NCBI GenBank assembly: GCA_045647865.1
Contig: JAZRMW010000035.1
Span: 1 to 48,975 of the forward strand
Source of the DNA: Phocaeicola_A sp045647865
Lineage (GTDB): Bacteria; Bacteroidota; Bacteroidia; Bacteroidales; Bacteroidaceae
Length of the DNA: 48,975 bases
Direction: 5' to 3'
The first letter of the stretch is position 1. Each line of letters starts with the position of its first letter. The translations under genes were made by a program, and so were the position numbers. Below are positions 1 to 9,300 of this stretch, in pieces. Below the pieces are notes generated by a model that saw only the letters and a list, made by a program, of their open reading frames with translations, had not been told where the DNA came from and ran no database searches.

Positions 1-13
1 TCGAAAGCGGATG

Positions 14-43
14 CAAAATTACTGCTATTTTCTGAATCACAAA
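14..43 (-). promoter_or_regulatory. Bacteroides-type promoter for a leftward gene outside the window
   Basis: On the minus strand TTTG (43-40) is followed after 18 nt by TAATTTTG (21-14), matching the Bacteroides -33/-7 consensus TTTG / TAnnTTTG. The gene it would serve begins left of base 1, so the assignment is inferred from the motif alone. Confidence 0.45.
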
Positions 44-108
44 AACTTTTCCCGATTATTTTTATAAAAAAAATGCATTTTTGTTCAGAATATGCTGATA
101 ATGAACCT

Positions 109-403
109 CTAAAAATATGTTTTAAAACATAAAAACTGAAATATAAGGAAAGAAAGGATGCCAAGGGTATACCTTATTATATATACGCGCACGGGAGAAA
201 GGAACGATATGAGAGAGGGAGTTTTTTTCCTACAGGGAAAAATGTTTTTCCAGGCAGGGGAGAAAATTCTCGGAAGTAGGGGAAAAATACAAGAAGAGGA
301 AAGAAGGAAAGCCAAGAAGGATGAAAGGCAAAAGTGAGAAAAAAGAAAAAGAATGGGCAACTTCATATTATTTATCCTTATTCAATGCCAACAAACCGAA
401 AAA
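109..403. other. Gene-free leader region with a purine-rich plus strand
   Basis: No convincing gene lies between the window edge and sppA. From about 254 to 360 the plus strand is about 85 percent purine by hand count. A short hairpin GGAAAAA/TTTTTCC sits near 236-251. The minus-strand open frame here (85 codons) is just the pyrimidine-rich complement and has no recognisable protein features. Confidence 0.5.
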
Positions 404-427
404 ATATAGCTACCTTTGCAGCTATAT
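404..427 (+). promoter_or_regulatory. sppA-lpxK promoter -7 box inside a palindrome
   Basis: TACCTTTG (411-418) matches the Bacteroides -7 consensus 31 nt before the sppA start. It is bracketed by a perfect 8-bp inverted repeat, ATATAGCT (404-411) and AGCTATAT (420-427), with 8 nt between arms. No good -33 TTTG is seen at the usual distance. The palindrome could be an operator or simply an RNA hairpin. Confidence 0.5.
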
Positions 428-448
428 ATCTAATAAGAACAAATTAAC

Positions 449-2221
449 ATGAAAGATTTTCTCAAATTTACGTTGGCCACTATCACTGGACTTCTATTGA
501 CAGGATTCATATTTTTAGTATTCGGATTCATTTTCTTAATTGGTATTATCGCGACCTCATCCCAAGGAGAAGTACAAGTAAAGCCACATTCTGTATTTAC
601 GTTAAAGCTGAACAAACTGATAGAAGAGCGAAGCATTGAAGACCCATTTGCCATGCTGATGGGCGAAGAATTTATGAGTATCGGTTTGGACGACATACTC
701 ACATCAATCAAAAGAGCTAAAGAAAATCCAAAGATAGAAGGTATCTATCTTGAAGCTGGATACTATACAGACATGCCTATCGCAGTTCTTGAGGAAATCC
801 GCCGAGCATTGATAGAGTTTAAGGAAAGTGGAAAATTCATCGTTGCCTACGGAGACAATTACACTCAAAATGAATATTATTTATGTAGCATAGCTGACAA
901 AGTAATGTTAAATCCGCAAGGGAACATAGATTGGAAAGGATTAAGCGAAAGTCCCGTATTTTTCAAAAACTTGTTCGACAAAGTTGGTATAGAAATTCAG
1001 ATTTTCAAAGTCGGGACATACAAATCTGCCGTTGAGCCATTCACTGCTACAGGAATGAGCGCGGCCAGCCGTGAGCAAACCAGTGTCTATCTGAATTCCA
1101 TATGGGAACGAATGACAGAAGATGTTGCCATTTCCAGAAAACTCAGCACAACACAATTGAATGAATATGCCGACCAAATGATTGTGATGAATGACGCAGA
1201 AAGTTTCATCAGCATGGGATTAGCAGATACTCTGATTTATAAAAACGATGTAAAAACATATCTAAAACAATTAACCGGAATCTCTCACTCTCAAAAACTA
1301 CAGACACTCGGCATTACCGAAATGATGGCTCTGCCCGCCAATGACAAAAAATCAAGCAACACGATTGCCATCTATTATGCTGTGGGAGACATCACAGACA
1401 ACACCATTGGTACAGCCGTAGGGGACTCCAAAGGAATCATTGGTAACAAAGTCATCAAAGACCTCGCCAAATTACGTGAAGACGAAAATATAAAAGCTGT
1501 TGTACTACGCGTAAACTCACCGGGAGGAAGCGCCTTTGCCTCAGAACAAATATGGAGTGAAGTGGTCAAACTGAAAGCAAAGAAACCTGTCATTGTATCC
1601 ATGGGTAGCGTCGCTGCATCAGGCGGATACTATATTTCATGTGCTGCAGACAGCATCTTTGCCGAATCGACAACATTGACTGGTTCTATCGGCATTTTTG
1701 GAATGATTCCTAATATGAAAGAATTGCTTACAGAAAAGATTGGAGTGAACTTTGACCTCGTAAAAACCAACAAATATAGTGACATGAATCTCCCTATACG
1801 TCCATTGAGCGAAGGAGAGAAAGTAGCCATACAGAAAAATGTGGAGAGAGGCTATGCACTGTTTGTCAAACGCTGTGCAGAAGGGCGTGGGATGAGCGAA
1901 GAAGCTATCCGCCAAGTGGCAGAAGGACGTGTATGGACAGGTGCAACGGCTAAAGAATTAGGATTAGTTGACCAATTGGGTGGCATCAACGAAGCATTAA
2001 AAGCAGCCTCAATAAAAGCCGGCATTGAAAATTACACCGTATCTTGTTATCCAGAAGAAGTTGATCCTCTGACAAGCCTTATGCTCAAAGGCAAAGAAGA
2101 ATATATTAACGGACAACTCAGAAAAACTACAGGCGAATACTATCACTATCTGAACATCATCAGACGTTTACAACAAGCCACCCCTATACAAGCACATACA
2201 GGTTTCTATCCTAACATTTAA
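449..2221 (+). CDS. sppA: Signal peptide peptidase SppA, 67K type
   Basis: Membrane-anchored S49 serine protease that degrades signal peptides left after secretion. The 590-aa length fits the long (tandem-domain) SppA class. A hydrophobic N-terminal segment (about residues 8-36) should anchor it in the inner membrane with the catalytic domains outside. The N-terminal domain carries VGTYKSAVEPF with the presumed general base K192; the C-terminal domain carries SVAASGGYY with the presumed nucleophile S391. This is the Lys/Ser dyad arrangement known from Escherichia coli SppA. The gene is the first of a rightward set, with lpxK starting 18 nt after its stop. The ATG at 449 is chosen because the hydrophobic anchor follows at once and a -7 box lies 31 nt upstream. 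Confidence 0.95.
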   Translation: MKDFLKFTLATITGLLLTGFIFLVFGFIFLIGIIATSSQGEVQVKPHSVFTLKLNKLIEERSIEDPFAMLMGEEFMSIGLDDILTSIKRAKENPKIEGIYLEAGYYTDMPIAVLEEIRRALIEFKESGKFIVAYGDNYTQNEYYLCSIADKVMLNPQGNIDWKGLSESPVFFKNLFDKVGIEIQIFKVGTYKSAVEPFTATGMSAASREQTSVYLNSIWERMTEDVAISRKLSTTQLNEYADQMIVMNDAESFISMGLADTLIYKNDVKTYLKQLTGISHSQKLQTLGITEMMALPANDKKSSNTIAIYYAVGDITDNTIGTAVGDSKGIIGNKVIKDLAKLREDENIKAVVLRVNSPGGSAFASEQIWSEVVKLKAKKPVIVSMGSVAASGGYYISCAADSIFAESTTLTGSIGIFGMIPNMKELLTEKIGVNFDLVKTNKYSDMNLPIRPLSEGEKVAIQKNVERGYALFVKRCAEGRGMSEEAIRQVAEGRVWTGATAKELGLVDQLGGINEALKAASIKAGIENYTVSCYPEEVDPLTSLMLKGKEEYINGQLRKTTGEYYHYLNIIRRLQQATPIQAHTGFYPNI

Positions 2222-2239
2222 TCTTTTTCCGAGAAATAA

Positions 2240-3394
2240 ATGGAAAGTAATCTCATCAAAATACAAAAGTGGCTTTATCCATTCTCCTTTCTTTACGGGA
2301 TAGGAGTAAATTTACGTAACCAATTGTTTGATTGGAACATCCTTCGTTCACGCAGTTTTGATGTACCCATCATCTGTATCGGGAACATTACCGTTGGAGG
2401 TACAGGAAAAACACCTCACACCGAATACTTGATAAGACTCCTACAAAAGGAACACCAAGTGGCCGTACTCAGCCGTGGATACAAACGTAAATCCAAAGGG
2501 TTTGTTTTGGCCACACCCGAGACTACTGTGGAAGAAATCGGAGACGAGCCTTACCAAATGAAACAAAAGTTCCCTCATGTACACATCGCCGTAGATGCCG
2601 ACCGATGCAATGGTATAGAACAACTTTGTGATCCGGGAATCACTCCTGAGGTAGATGTCATTTTACTGGATGATGCTTACCAACACCGCTATGTCAAACC
2701 AGGAATCAACATCTTGTTGGTCGATTACCACCGCATGATAAACGAAGATGCCCTTCTTCCTGCCGGACGCTTGAGAGAACCAGAAAGAGGAAAGAATAGA
2801 GCCAACATTGTCATCGTTACTAAATGCCCACGCGACATCAAACCGATGGATTACCGCATAATCAGCAAGCAAATCAATCTTTATCCTTATCAAAAACTCT
2901 ATTTTTCGACACTCACCTACGGGGACCTGACTCCTCTTTTAAAAAGCAGAGAAGAAACTGCGACACGCCCCCTCAATTCTTTGGGAAAAGACGAAAAGGT
3001 TTTGTTACTTACAGGTATAGCCTCTCCCAAACAATTGCAACATGATTTAAGCCAATACACTTCACACATCGAAACGATTGCATTTCCTGACCATCATGCA
3101 TTCAGTGTCAAAGACATGGAAACCATCAAGGAGCGTTTTACACAAATGGGTGAAGGGAGAAAAATTATCATCACAACAGAGAAGGATGCCACCCGCCTCA
3201 TCAACCATCCACATTTGGATGACTCATTGAAGGAATCCATTTACATTCTTCCTGTTGAGATTGAAATCATGCAAAAACAACAGGAATCATTCAATGAATA
3301 TATCACCGGCTATGTTAAAGCAAATTCAAGAAACAGCATCCTTCATCAAAAAACAGATGCACACCAACCCCGAAACAGCCGTCATCTTGGGTAG
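2240..3394 (+). CDS. lpxK: Tetraacyldisaccharide 4'-kinase LpxK
   Basis: Phosphorylates the 4' position of the lipid A disaccharide, a late step of lipid A biosynthesis at the cytoplasmic face of the inner membrane. The 384-aa protein has an N-terminal hydrophobic segment (WLYPFSFLYGIGVNL) and the family P-loop ITVGGTGKTP with K57. Other family features are the SRGYKRKSKGF stretch and DVILLDDAYQHR, the metal/ATP-binding region. The C-terminus is extended: the last 27 codons lie within the start of the next gene, which begins at 3312 in another frame, giving an 83-nt overlap. Position after sppA suggests one cell-envelope transcript. Confidence 0.95.
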   Translation: MESNLIKIQKWLYPFSFLYGIGVNLRNQLFDWNILRSRSFDVPIICIGNITVGGTGKTPHTEYLIRLLQKEHQVAVLSRGYKRKSKGFVLATPETTVEEIGDEPYQMKQKFPHVHIAVDADRCNGIEQLCDPGITPEVDVILLDDAYQHRYVKPGINILLVDYHRMINEDALLPAGRLREPERGKNRANIVIVTKCPRDIKPMDYRIISKQINLYPYQKLYFSTLTYGDLTPLLKSREETATRPLNSLGKDEKVLLLTGIASPKQLQHDLSQYTSHIETIAFPDHHAFSVKDMETIKERFTQMGEGRKIIITTEKDATRLINHPHLDDSLKESIYILPVEIEIMQKQQESFNEYITGYVKANSRNSILHQKTDAHQPRNSRHLG

Positions 3395-4115
3395 CGGCCT
3401 CGGGAAACTCGTGGACGAGTTGACAGAAACTTACGAAATAGACTATAAAGACATACCTAATTTCCCTGTATCTACGGTCGAAGGACACTCCGGCCGACTG
3501 ATATTTGGACGTTTGGGCGGAAAAGATATCATGGCCATGCAAGGCCGTTTCCACTATTACGAAGGTTATTCCATGAAAGAAGTGACCTTTCCCGTCAGAG
3601 TCATGCATGAATTGGGCATCAAGACCCTCTTCGTCTCCAATGCAGCAGGTGGTACAAATCCCAACTTCGAGATTGGCGACTTGATGCTTATCACCGACCA
3701 CATTAACTTCTTTCCCGAACATCCCCTACGAGGAAAGAACATCAGCTACGGCCCCCGCTTCCCAGACATGAGCGAAGCGTACGACCGCACCCTCATCGCC
3801 CGTGCCAAAAAGATAGCCTCCCAGAAAGGAATCACCCTACGCGAAGGTATCTATATAGGTACACAAGGACCCACCTACGAAACACCGGCCGAGTACCGCA
3901 TGTTCGCTCGTTGGGGAGCCGATGCAGTAGGAATGTCCACCGTACCCGAAGTAATCGTAGCCAACCATTGTGGCATGAAAGTATTCGGCATTTCCGTCAT
4001 TACCGATCTTGGCGTAGAGGGAAAGATAGTGGAAGTAAGCCACGAAGATGTGCAACGTGCCGCGGATGCTGCACAACCACGCATGACGGCTATTATGAGA
4101 GAGATGATACAGTAA
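3312..4115 (+). CDS. punA: Purine nucleoside phosphorylase (trimeric, PNP/MTAP family)
   Basis: Phosphorolysis of inosine and guanosine to the free base plus ribose 1-phosphate, in cytosolic purine salvage. The start is placed at the ATG at 3312 (MLKQIQETASFI), giving 267 aa, typical of the trimeric family. A longer reading from a non-ATG codon at 3255 adds a basic stretch unlike the family. Recognisable family motifs are VILGSGLGKLV (phosphate loop), VEGHSGRL, QGRFHYYEGY, NAAGGTNP, GPTYETPAEYRM and the base-site stretch GADAVGMSTVPE. The first 83 nt overlap the 3' end of lpxK in a different frame, so translation probably depends on ribosomes finishing lpxK; no strong ribosome-binding site is visible. 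Confidence 0.93.
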   Translation: MLKQIQETASFIKKQMHTNPETAVILGSGLGKLVDELTETYEIDYKDIPNFPVSTVEGHSGRLIFGRLGGKDIMAMQGRFHYYEGYSMKEVTFPVRVMHELGIKTLFVSNAAGGTNPNFEIGDLMLITDHINFFPEHPLRGKNISYGPRFPDMSEAYDRTLIARAKKIASQKGITLREGIYIGTQGPTYETPAEYRMFARWGADAVGMSTVPEVIVANHCGMKVFGISVITDLGVEGKIVEVSHEDVQRAADAAQPRMTAIMREMIQ

Positions 4116-4127
4116 ATGATTCAGGAT

Positions 4128-4245
4128 TCAAAATTTTAGGTTCAATATTCAAAGTGTAAGGTTCAACAAATCCATACAAACCCAAAACTTCGAACATTAA
4201 ACATTAAACTTTGAATTTTAAACCTTGAACTTTAAACTTTAAACA
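4128..4245. repeat. Palindromic intergenic repeat, TTTAAAGTT family (copy 1)
   Basis: Between punA and thiL. The left arm (4128-4166) is built from TTCAAA, TTCAATA and AAGGTTCAA blocks. The right arm (4190-4244) is built from ATTAAAC, TTTGAA and AACTTTAAAC blocks that are its approximate reverse complement. The same word set recurs at 32101-32204. Function unknown. Confidence 0.7.
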
Positions 4246-4253
4246 ACCCGACA

Positions 4254-5297
4254 ATGAACGAACAGAACAGAACAGAAATAGCAACACTCGGTGAATTCGG
4301 ACTTATCCACCGACTGACTGACGATATCAAACCAATAAATGAATCCACCCACTATGGTGTGGGCGACGATTGTGCCGTACTCTCCTACCCTAACGATAGT
4401 GAAGTACTCGTAACCACCGACATGCTTATGGAAGGTGTACACTTCGACCTGACTTACGTACCCTTAAAACATCTTGGATACAAAGCTGCTATGGTAAACC
4501 TAAGCGACATCTATGCCATGAACGGAACTCCACGCCAAATTACCGTGTCATTAGCGCTCAGCAAACGATTCTGCATAGAAGACATAGAAGATTTATATGA
4601 TGGAATACGATTAGCATGTGAACAACATGGTGTAGATATCGTTGGAGGTGACACGACATCCAGCCTTACAGGTTTAGCTATCAGCATTACCTGCATCGGC
4701 GAAGCCCGCAAGGAAAACATTGTTTATCGAAACGGAGCTAAGGAAACAAATCTTATATGTGTAACTGGCGACTTAGGAGCAGCTTATATGGGATTACAAC
4801 TTCTTGAACGCGAAAAAGCCGTATTCAAAGGACAAAAGGATGTACAACCCGATTTTGCAGGCAAAGAATATCTACTCGAACGTCAACTGAAACCCGAAGC
4901 ACGCCGCGACATCATCCGTAAATTAGCAGAAGCAGGAGTCAAACCTACAGCCATGATAGATATCAGTGACGGACTTTCCAGCGAACTGATGCACATATGT
5001 ACACAAAGTCACGTAGGTTGCCGTATCTATGAAGAGCATCTTCCCATTGATTACCAGACAGCCGTCATGGCCGAGGAACTGAACATGAACGTCACCACCT
5101 GTGCCCTTAACGGAGGAGAAGACTACGAACTACTCTTCACCGTACCCATCGCCGACCACGAGAAGGTTTCCAAAATGGAGGGTGTAAAACTCATCGGACA
5201 CATCACCAAGGAAGAATTGGGATGCGGCCTCATTACCCGCGACGGACAGGAGTTCGAACTGAAAGCACAAGGGTGGAATCCTTTGAAGGAGGAATAA
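4254..5297 (+). CDS. thiL: Thiamine-monophosphate kinase ThiL
   Basis: ATP-dependent phosphorylation of thiamine monophosphate to thiamine diphosphate, the last step of cofactor synthesis. The 347-aa protein has the PurM-like fold signatures: GVGDDCAVL near residue 40 (metal/ATP site), VTTDMLMEGVHF, MVNLSDIYAMNG, VGGDTT, DISDGLSSEL and NGGEDYELLFT. The ATG at 4254 follows the palindromic repeat directly; the acidic N-terminus LGEFGLIHRLTD is typical of the family. The next gene starts 15 nt after the stop, so the two are probably co-transcribed. No other thiamine gene is in the window. Confidence 0.94.
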   Translation: MNEQNRTEIATLGEFGLIHRLTDDIKPINESTHYGVGDDCAVLSYPNDSEVLVTTDMLMEGVHFDLTYVPLKHLGYKAAMVNLSDIYAMNGTPRQITVSLALSKRFCIEDIEDLYDGIRLACEQHGVDIVGGDTTSSLTGLAISITCIGEARKENIVYRNGAKETNLICVTGDLGAAYMGLQLLEREKAVFKGQKDVQPDFAGKEYLLERQLKPEARRDIIRKLAEAGVKPTAMIDISDGLSSELMHICTQSHVGCRIYEEHLPIDYQTAVMAEELNMNVTTCALNGGEDYELLFTVPIADHEKVSKMEGVKLIGHITKEELGCGLITRDGQEFELKAQGWNPLKEE

Positions 5298-5312
5298 GAA
5301 GAAAAAGAGAAG

Positions 5313-6161
5313 ATGAAAAGAAAGACATCCATCCTACTCGCCCTGACCTGTATCTTGTTCCTCTGCACAGGATTCTCCATCTATTGGGTATCCCCTCTAA
5401 AAGTAAACGGAAAGGAAAAGATAAAGATTGTATCAGGAGATACAGTGCATATCTGTTTCAATTGCGAAAGCCATCATATAAACCACAGTGCAGCTTCCAT
5501 CGTTGGCAGGTTCCATTTTAAAGGAGACTTCACAGTACACGGCGATTCGTGCCGCATGGTCTATCGATCATGGGACGGGAAAGAAGAGATCCGCATTGAC
5601 ACACTATGCGCATTCAGTATGGGGAAAGGCTACTTCTGTCGCTATCAGCAATTCACAGATACGAGGGAAGTGAAAAACGAATGGATTATCGAATGCGTAC
5701 TCGAACCAAACCGCATCCTGCCCGACAGTCCACTCCACCCTCTTGCTACCGGATGTATCGACATCCTGCCGTGCAATTTCATTACGCACCAAGGAAAACC
5801 AACAATTACAGATACTATTAGAATTGCATACACGAACAACCATCCTTTGCATACTACCACTGACAAACGACCGCTGACCAAGTATGAACAGAAGAGATTC
5901 TACAGCTTACTACTGAACGACCGCCACTATGGCACAGCTATAGGAAGAAAGAAGGCAATCCCCTTCTTGGAAGAAGACTCCCTTCACTACTTCACCATTA
6001 ACCCCATTTATCTAAGAAAAAACTTCAGAATCTGCAAAGACAGCATCGTTAGCTACAGCATCTTTGAATATCAGAACGGACACAAACGTCCACGCCACTA
6101 CAGCATCTACCATCAGGCAGACAAAGATTGGCTGACACAGTTCATGAAGGGAATGCGATGA
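5313..6161 (+). CDS. Hypothetical exported or membrane-anchored protein
   Basis: 282 aa, no family recognised. Residues 4-27 form a basic start plus hydrophobic core (KRKTSILLALTCILFLCTGF), so the protein is probably exported or anchored by its N-terminus. The rest is soluble, rich in Cys, His and aromatic residues (for example CFNCESHHIN and CIDILPCNF), with charged, beta-rich-looking stretches. The purine-rich stretch GAAAAAGAGAAG precedes the ATG. It begins 15 nt after thiL and is followed by a strong terminator at 6274, so it is the last gene of the sppA-lpxK-punA-thiL set. Function not inferable. Confidence 0.8.
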   Translation: MKRKTSILLALTCILFLCTGFSIYWVSPLKVNGKEKIKIVSGDTVHICFNCESHHINHSAASIVGRFHFKGDFTVHGDSCRMVYRSWDGKEEIRIDTLCAFSMGKGYFCRYQQFTDTREVKNEWIIECVLEPNRILPDSPLHPLATGCIDILPCNFITHQGKPTITDTIRIAYTNNHPLHTTTDKRPLTKYEQKRFYSLLLNDRHYGTAIGRKKAIPFLEEDSLHYFTINPIYLRKNFRICKDSIVSYSIFEYQNGHKRPRHYSIYHQADKDWLTQFMKGMR

Positions 6162-6273
6162 CCTCCCCTTCTCCCCCAAGAGGCTGTCCACCCACACGAA
6201 GTCGGTGCATCTGATAACACCCACAATGGGAGTCCTACAATAGTTCCTTTGACTTCGTCACCAATAGCAAACA

Positions 6274-6323
6274 GAGACAGGACACACGAATGGAAGAATC
6301 CACCGTGCGTCCTGTCTCCTTTT
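6274..6323 (+). terminator. Intrinsic terminator
   Basis: GAGACAGGACACACG (6274-6288) pairs with CGTGCGTCCTGTCTC (6304-6318) with one mismatch, followed by CTTTTTATT. It ends the rightward sppA-to-5313 set and lies just before the stop of the convergent pectate lyase gene, so it may work for both strands. Confidence 0.85.
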
Positions 6324-6347
6324 TATTCTTCTATAGTTTACGTAGCA

Positions 6348-9300
6348 TTACTTCACCAACAGTTTTTTTCCATTTATCAGATAAACACCGTTTGGAAAAG
6401 CATGTCCTATATCACCGACAGCTATTTGGTCTCCCAACAGAACACCTTGCAAAGTATATACTTCCACTGACCGAGAAGATTCAGAAAAGGCCTCACCAAC
6501 AGCCGCAGTCCCATCGTCGGCCACAAACCTGATACCATGTAAGACCATGTCGCCTCCGCTATTTTCGTCAGCAGCCTCCGTGCCAGTATAGTCTATGCGG
6601 TAACACTCTGAGCCTTCGAGACTCAAGGTTACGCCCACCGAAGTATAGTCCAAAGAGGTGGCTTTGGCTTGTAGGGTCTCTCCCTCAGTAGGAGTGGCGG
6701 TGACAATCAGCGTGCGGTCAGAACTTCCGGCCGTACAGGCATAGACTGTCACCTCTTTCACACCTGTGACGTAGGTTTCAAGTGCCTTGGTGCTGTTTCC
6801 CAGCTTCAACAGGATGCCGCCACCACTATATTTATCCACAGTTTGACCTGTTGCAGGGTCGATGGTCCCTCCTTTTGTGGAAGATGTCTCTCCTCCACGT
6901 ATCCAATTCTCGGATGCAAAGGAAGCAATGTTATCAGCCGTGGTCAGAAACACCCAATCTTCGGTGATACTTTTATATGAAACATCTGTGGGAAACTCTG
7001 GAGCATCTGGAGTGTCTGACACTTCCGGCTCATCGGGTGTATCAGGAGTCTCCGGCTCCTCAGGCAGTACATCCTCATGACCACCATAGACCCGCTCCCA
7101 CTCAAGACTGGCCATGATGAAGGGGCCGATGCTCTTGCCCTCGTTGCTCACCATGGTGACATCACTGCCACAAAGATAGTAGCTGGCACTGCCGTCGCGC
7201 TGGGGAGATTTGGCAGGGCCAAGACCTGCAGACTTACAACTGAAGTTCAGATTCAAGGATTTATCACTATTCTCACTGACAAATGTCTTCAATACACCAG
7301 CATATGCCTTCTCCGCCACAGCACGGTAGCTTTCATCTATCAGTCCCAAACGGAGTGCCTTCAGATAAGAATAGGTAAACATACACGAAGCCGACGCTTC
7401 GAGATAGTTGCTCTTGCCACATTCGCCTACAAAGGAAGCATCGTATTGCAACAGTTGGTACCACACTCCACTCTCTGCATCCTGCCACTGCTTCAATCCT
7501 TCAGCCACTTGAGCAAGAATGCCTTTCACTTCGGCATAATTGGCATGAGTCTTAGGCATCACTTCCAGGACATCCACCAAAGCGGCAAAGAACCATCCCA
7601 TACCTCGTCCCCAAAATTCGCTGGAACAACCCTTGAACTCTCCATCCCGATTGGCCCAAAATGAATTAGAGTCTTTCGGATCAGCACTCCATCCGTGGTA
7701 ATTCAACTTCTTTGCCGGGTCATAAGTATGCTTATGGATCGTGATGAACTGGTTGGCAATATCCGCCCATCCTTCTGTATCCTCAGGAGCAAAGTTCGCC
7801 AAATATTCGGCATAGAAGGCCGCTCCCATGTAGAGGCCATCAAGCCACATTTGGTTGGGATAGATGTCCTTGTGGAAGAATCCGTTCTTCCCATCCTCCA
7901 ATTGGATGCGCGAATATTCGTAACGGAGATAGTTATAAAGGTAATCAGCCGCAACTTTATACTTGGAGGCATTTGCATTTCCTTCATCCGTACCCTTTGC
8001 CAATTCACGGTGATAAAGTTCAAAGAAGACCTTTCCCGAAGCGATGTTGTCGATGTTCCCCTTTTTGAACGCTTTGAAAGAACCATCGTCATTCAACGCC
8101 GCATCGGCATAATACTTACACCAATCGTAAGCTGTCAGACTCCAACCGTCCTCGGGATATTGAGTTGTACACTTCAAAAGCGACTTGGTGACGAGGCCAC
8201 TCACGTAATCCCATTTCTTGTCGGCCGACCAGGTCTTGCCATGCGACTCTACCATTCGTCGGGAATAATAGGTTGCAGGAGCTGTCATCGGCCCTGTCGG
8301 ATTGGCCAAATAGGCATCTATCAAATCATCAATGGTCGCACCTGCTCCATGCTTACCCTGCAACACGGCAGGTACATCAGCCACAGAGATAAGAGGATAT
8401 TTGTAGGGAACTTCCAATGATATATCCGTATTGCCAGTGTCGTTATAATTTCCGAAGCCGCAGTTCCCTCTTGTCTGATAGTAAAGTCCACTACCAGCCC
8501 TTGTCTTGAACACATTCTTCACACCCTTTTCGGCATAGTTTCCTTCTATCAATGCACGAGTGTTCTCACCTACAGAGATTGCCGCATTGTTTCCCGCACA
8601 ATCGTAATAATTGTTGGCCATGTGCAAAGAAACCGACTTGGCCGCAGGAAGACGGTCGGTACAACCAGCACCCCAGATATTATAGGAATAGGTCACATAT
8701 TGCAAAAATCCTCTATCCCACATCGTTCCATTGGAATAGGGATGCGAATAACTGCGGTCGGTATAGCGGAACACATTCCACGAATAGGTCACAAACTGGT
8801 CATTACCTTCGCGATAGCCACTATCAAGATTTCCATCCAATCCGTCGATGAAGTCACAATGGTCTATCCACACATGGGTAGCACCATTGTTCGAGACAAG
8901 GTCTCCCCCCCCGATATCCACACTACCCGGCCCTACCAAGGTCAAATTACGGAATACAAGATTCTCGTTTGCACTGTTCAACGTAAAAATACCTGCATGC
9001 CTGTAGTTCTCTGAATCGTCGCCCAAATAATCAATTATCGTCTGACGGGTATGCAATTCGCGCTCCTCTGCCACCTTCACTCCGTTGCTCAGTGTTCCAC
9101 CCGTACCCGAACTCGTGGAGTACTTATCCAGATTGGCATCCACCAACACCTGCTTCAGTTCGGGAGTGACGTACCACTCGGTACAAAGGCGTGCGCCATT
9201 ACGACCAACGATGGTCTTGTTCTTCATCTCGCCCATATTTATATTTTTAGGAAAAATAAAGTCTCCCTTCGAACCGTCCAAGATGATGATGTCGTTCTGA

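Noticed and set aside
109..366. 85-codon hydrophobic minus-strand frame before sppA
   Set aside because: Its Phe/Leu/Ser-rich translation reflects the purine-rich opposite strand; no ribosome-binding site or family signature.
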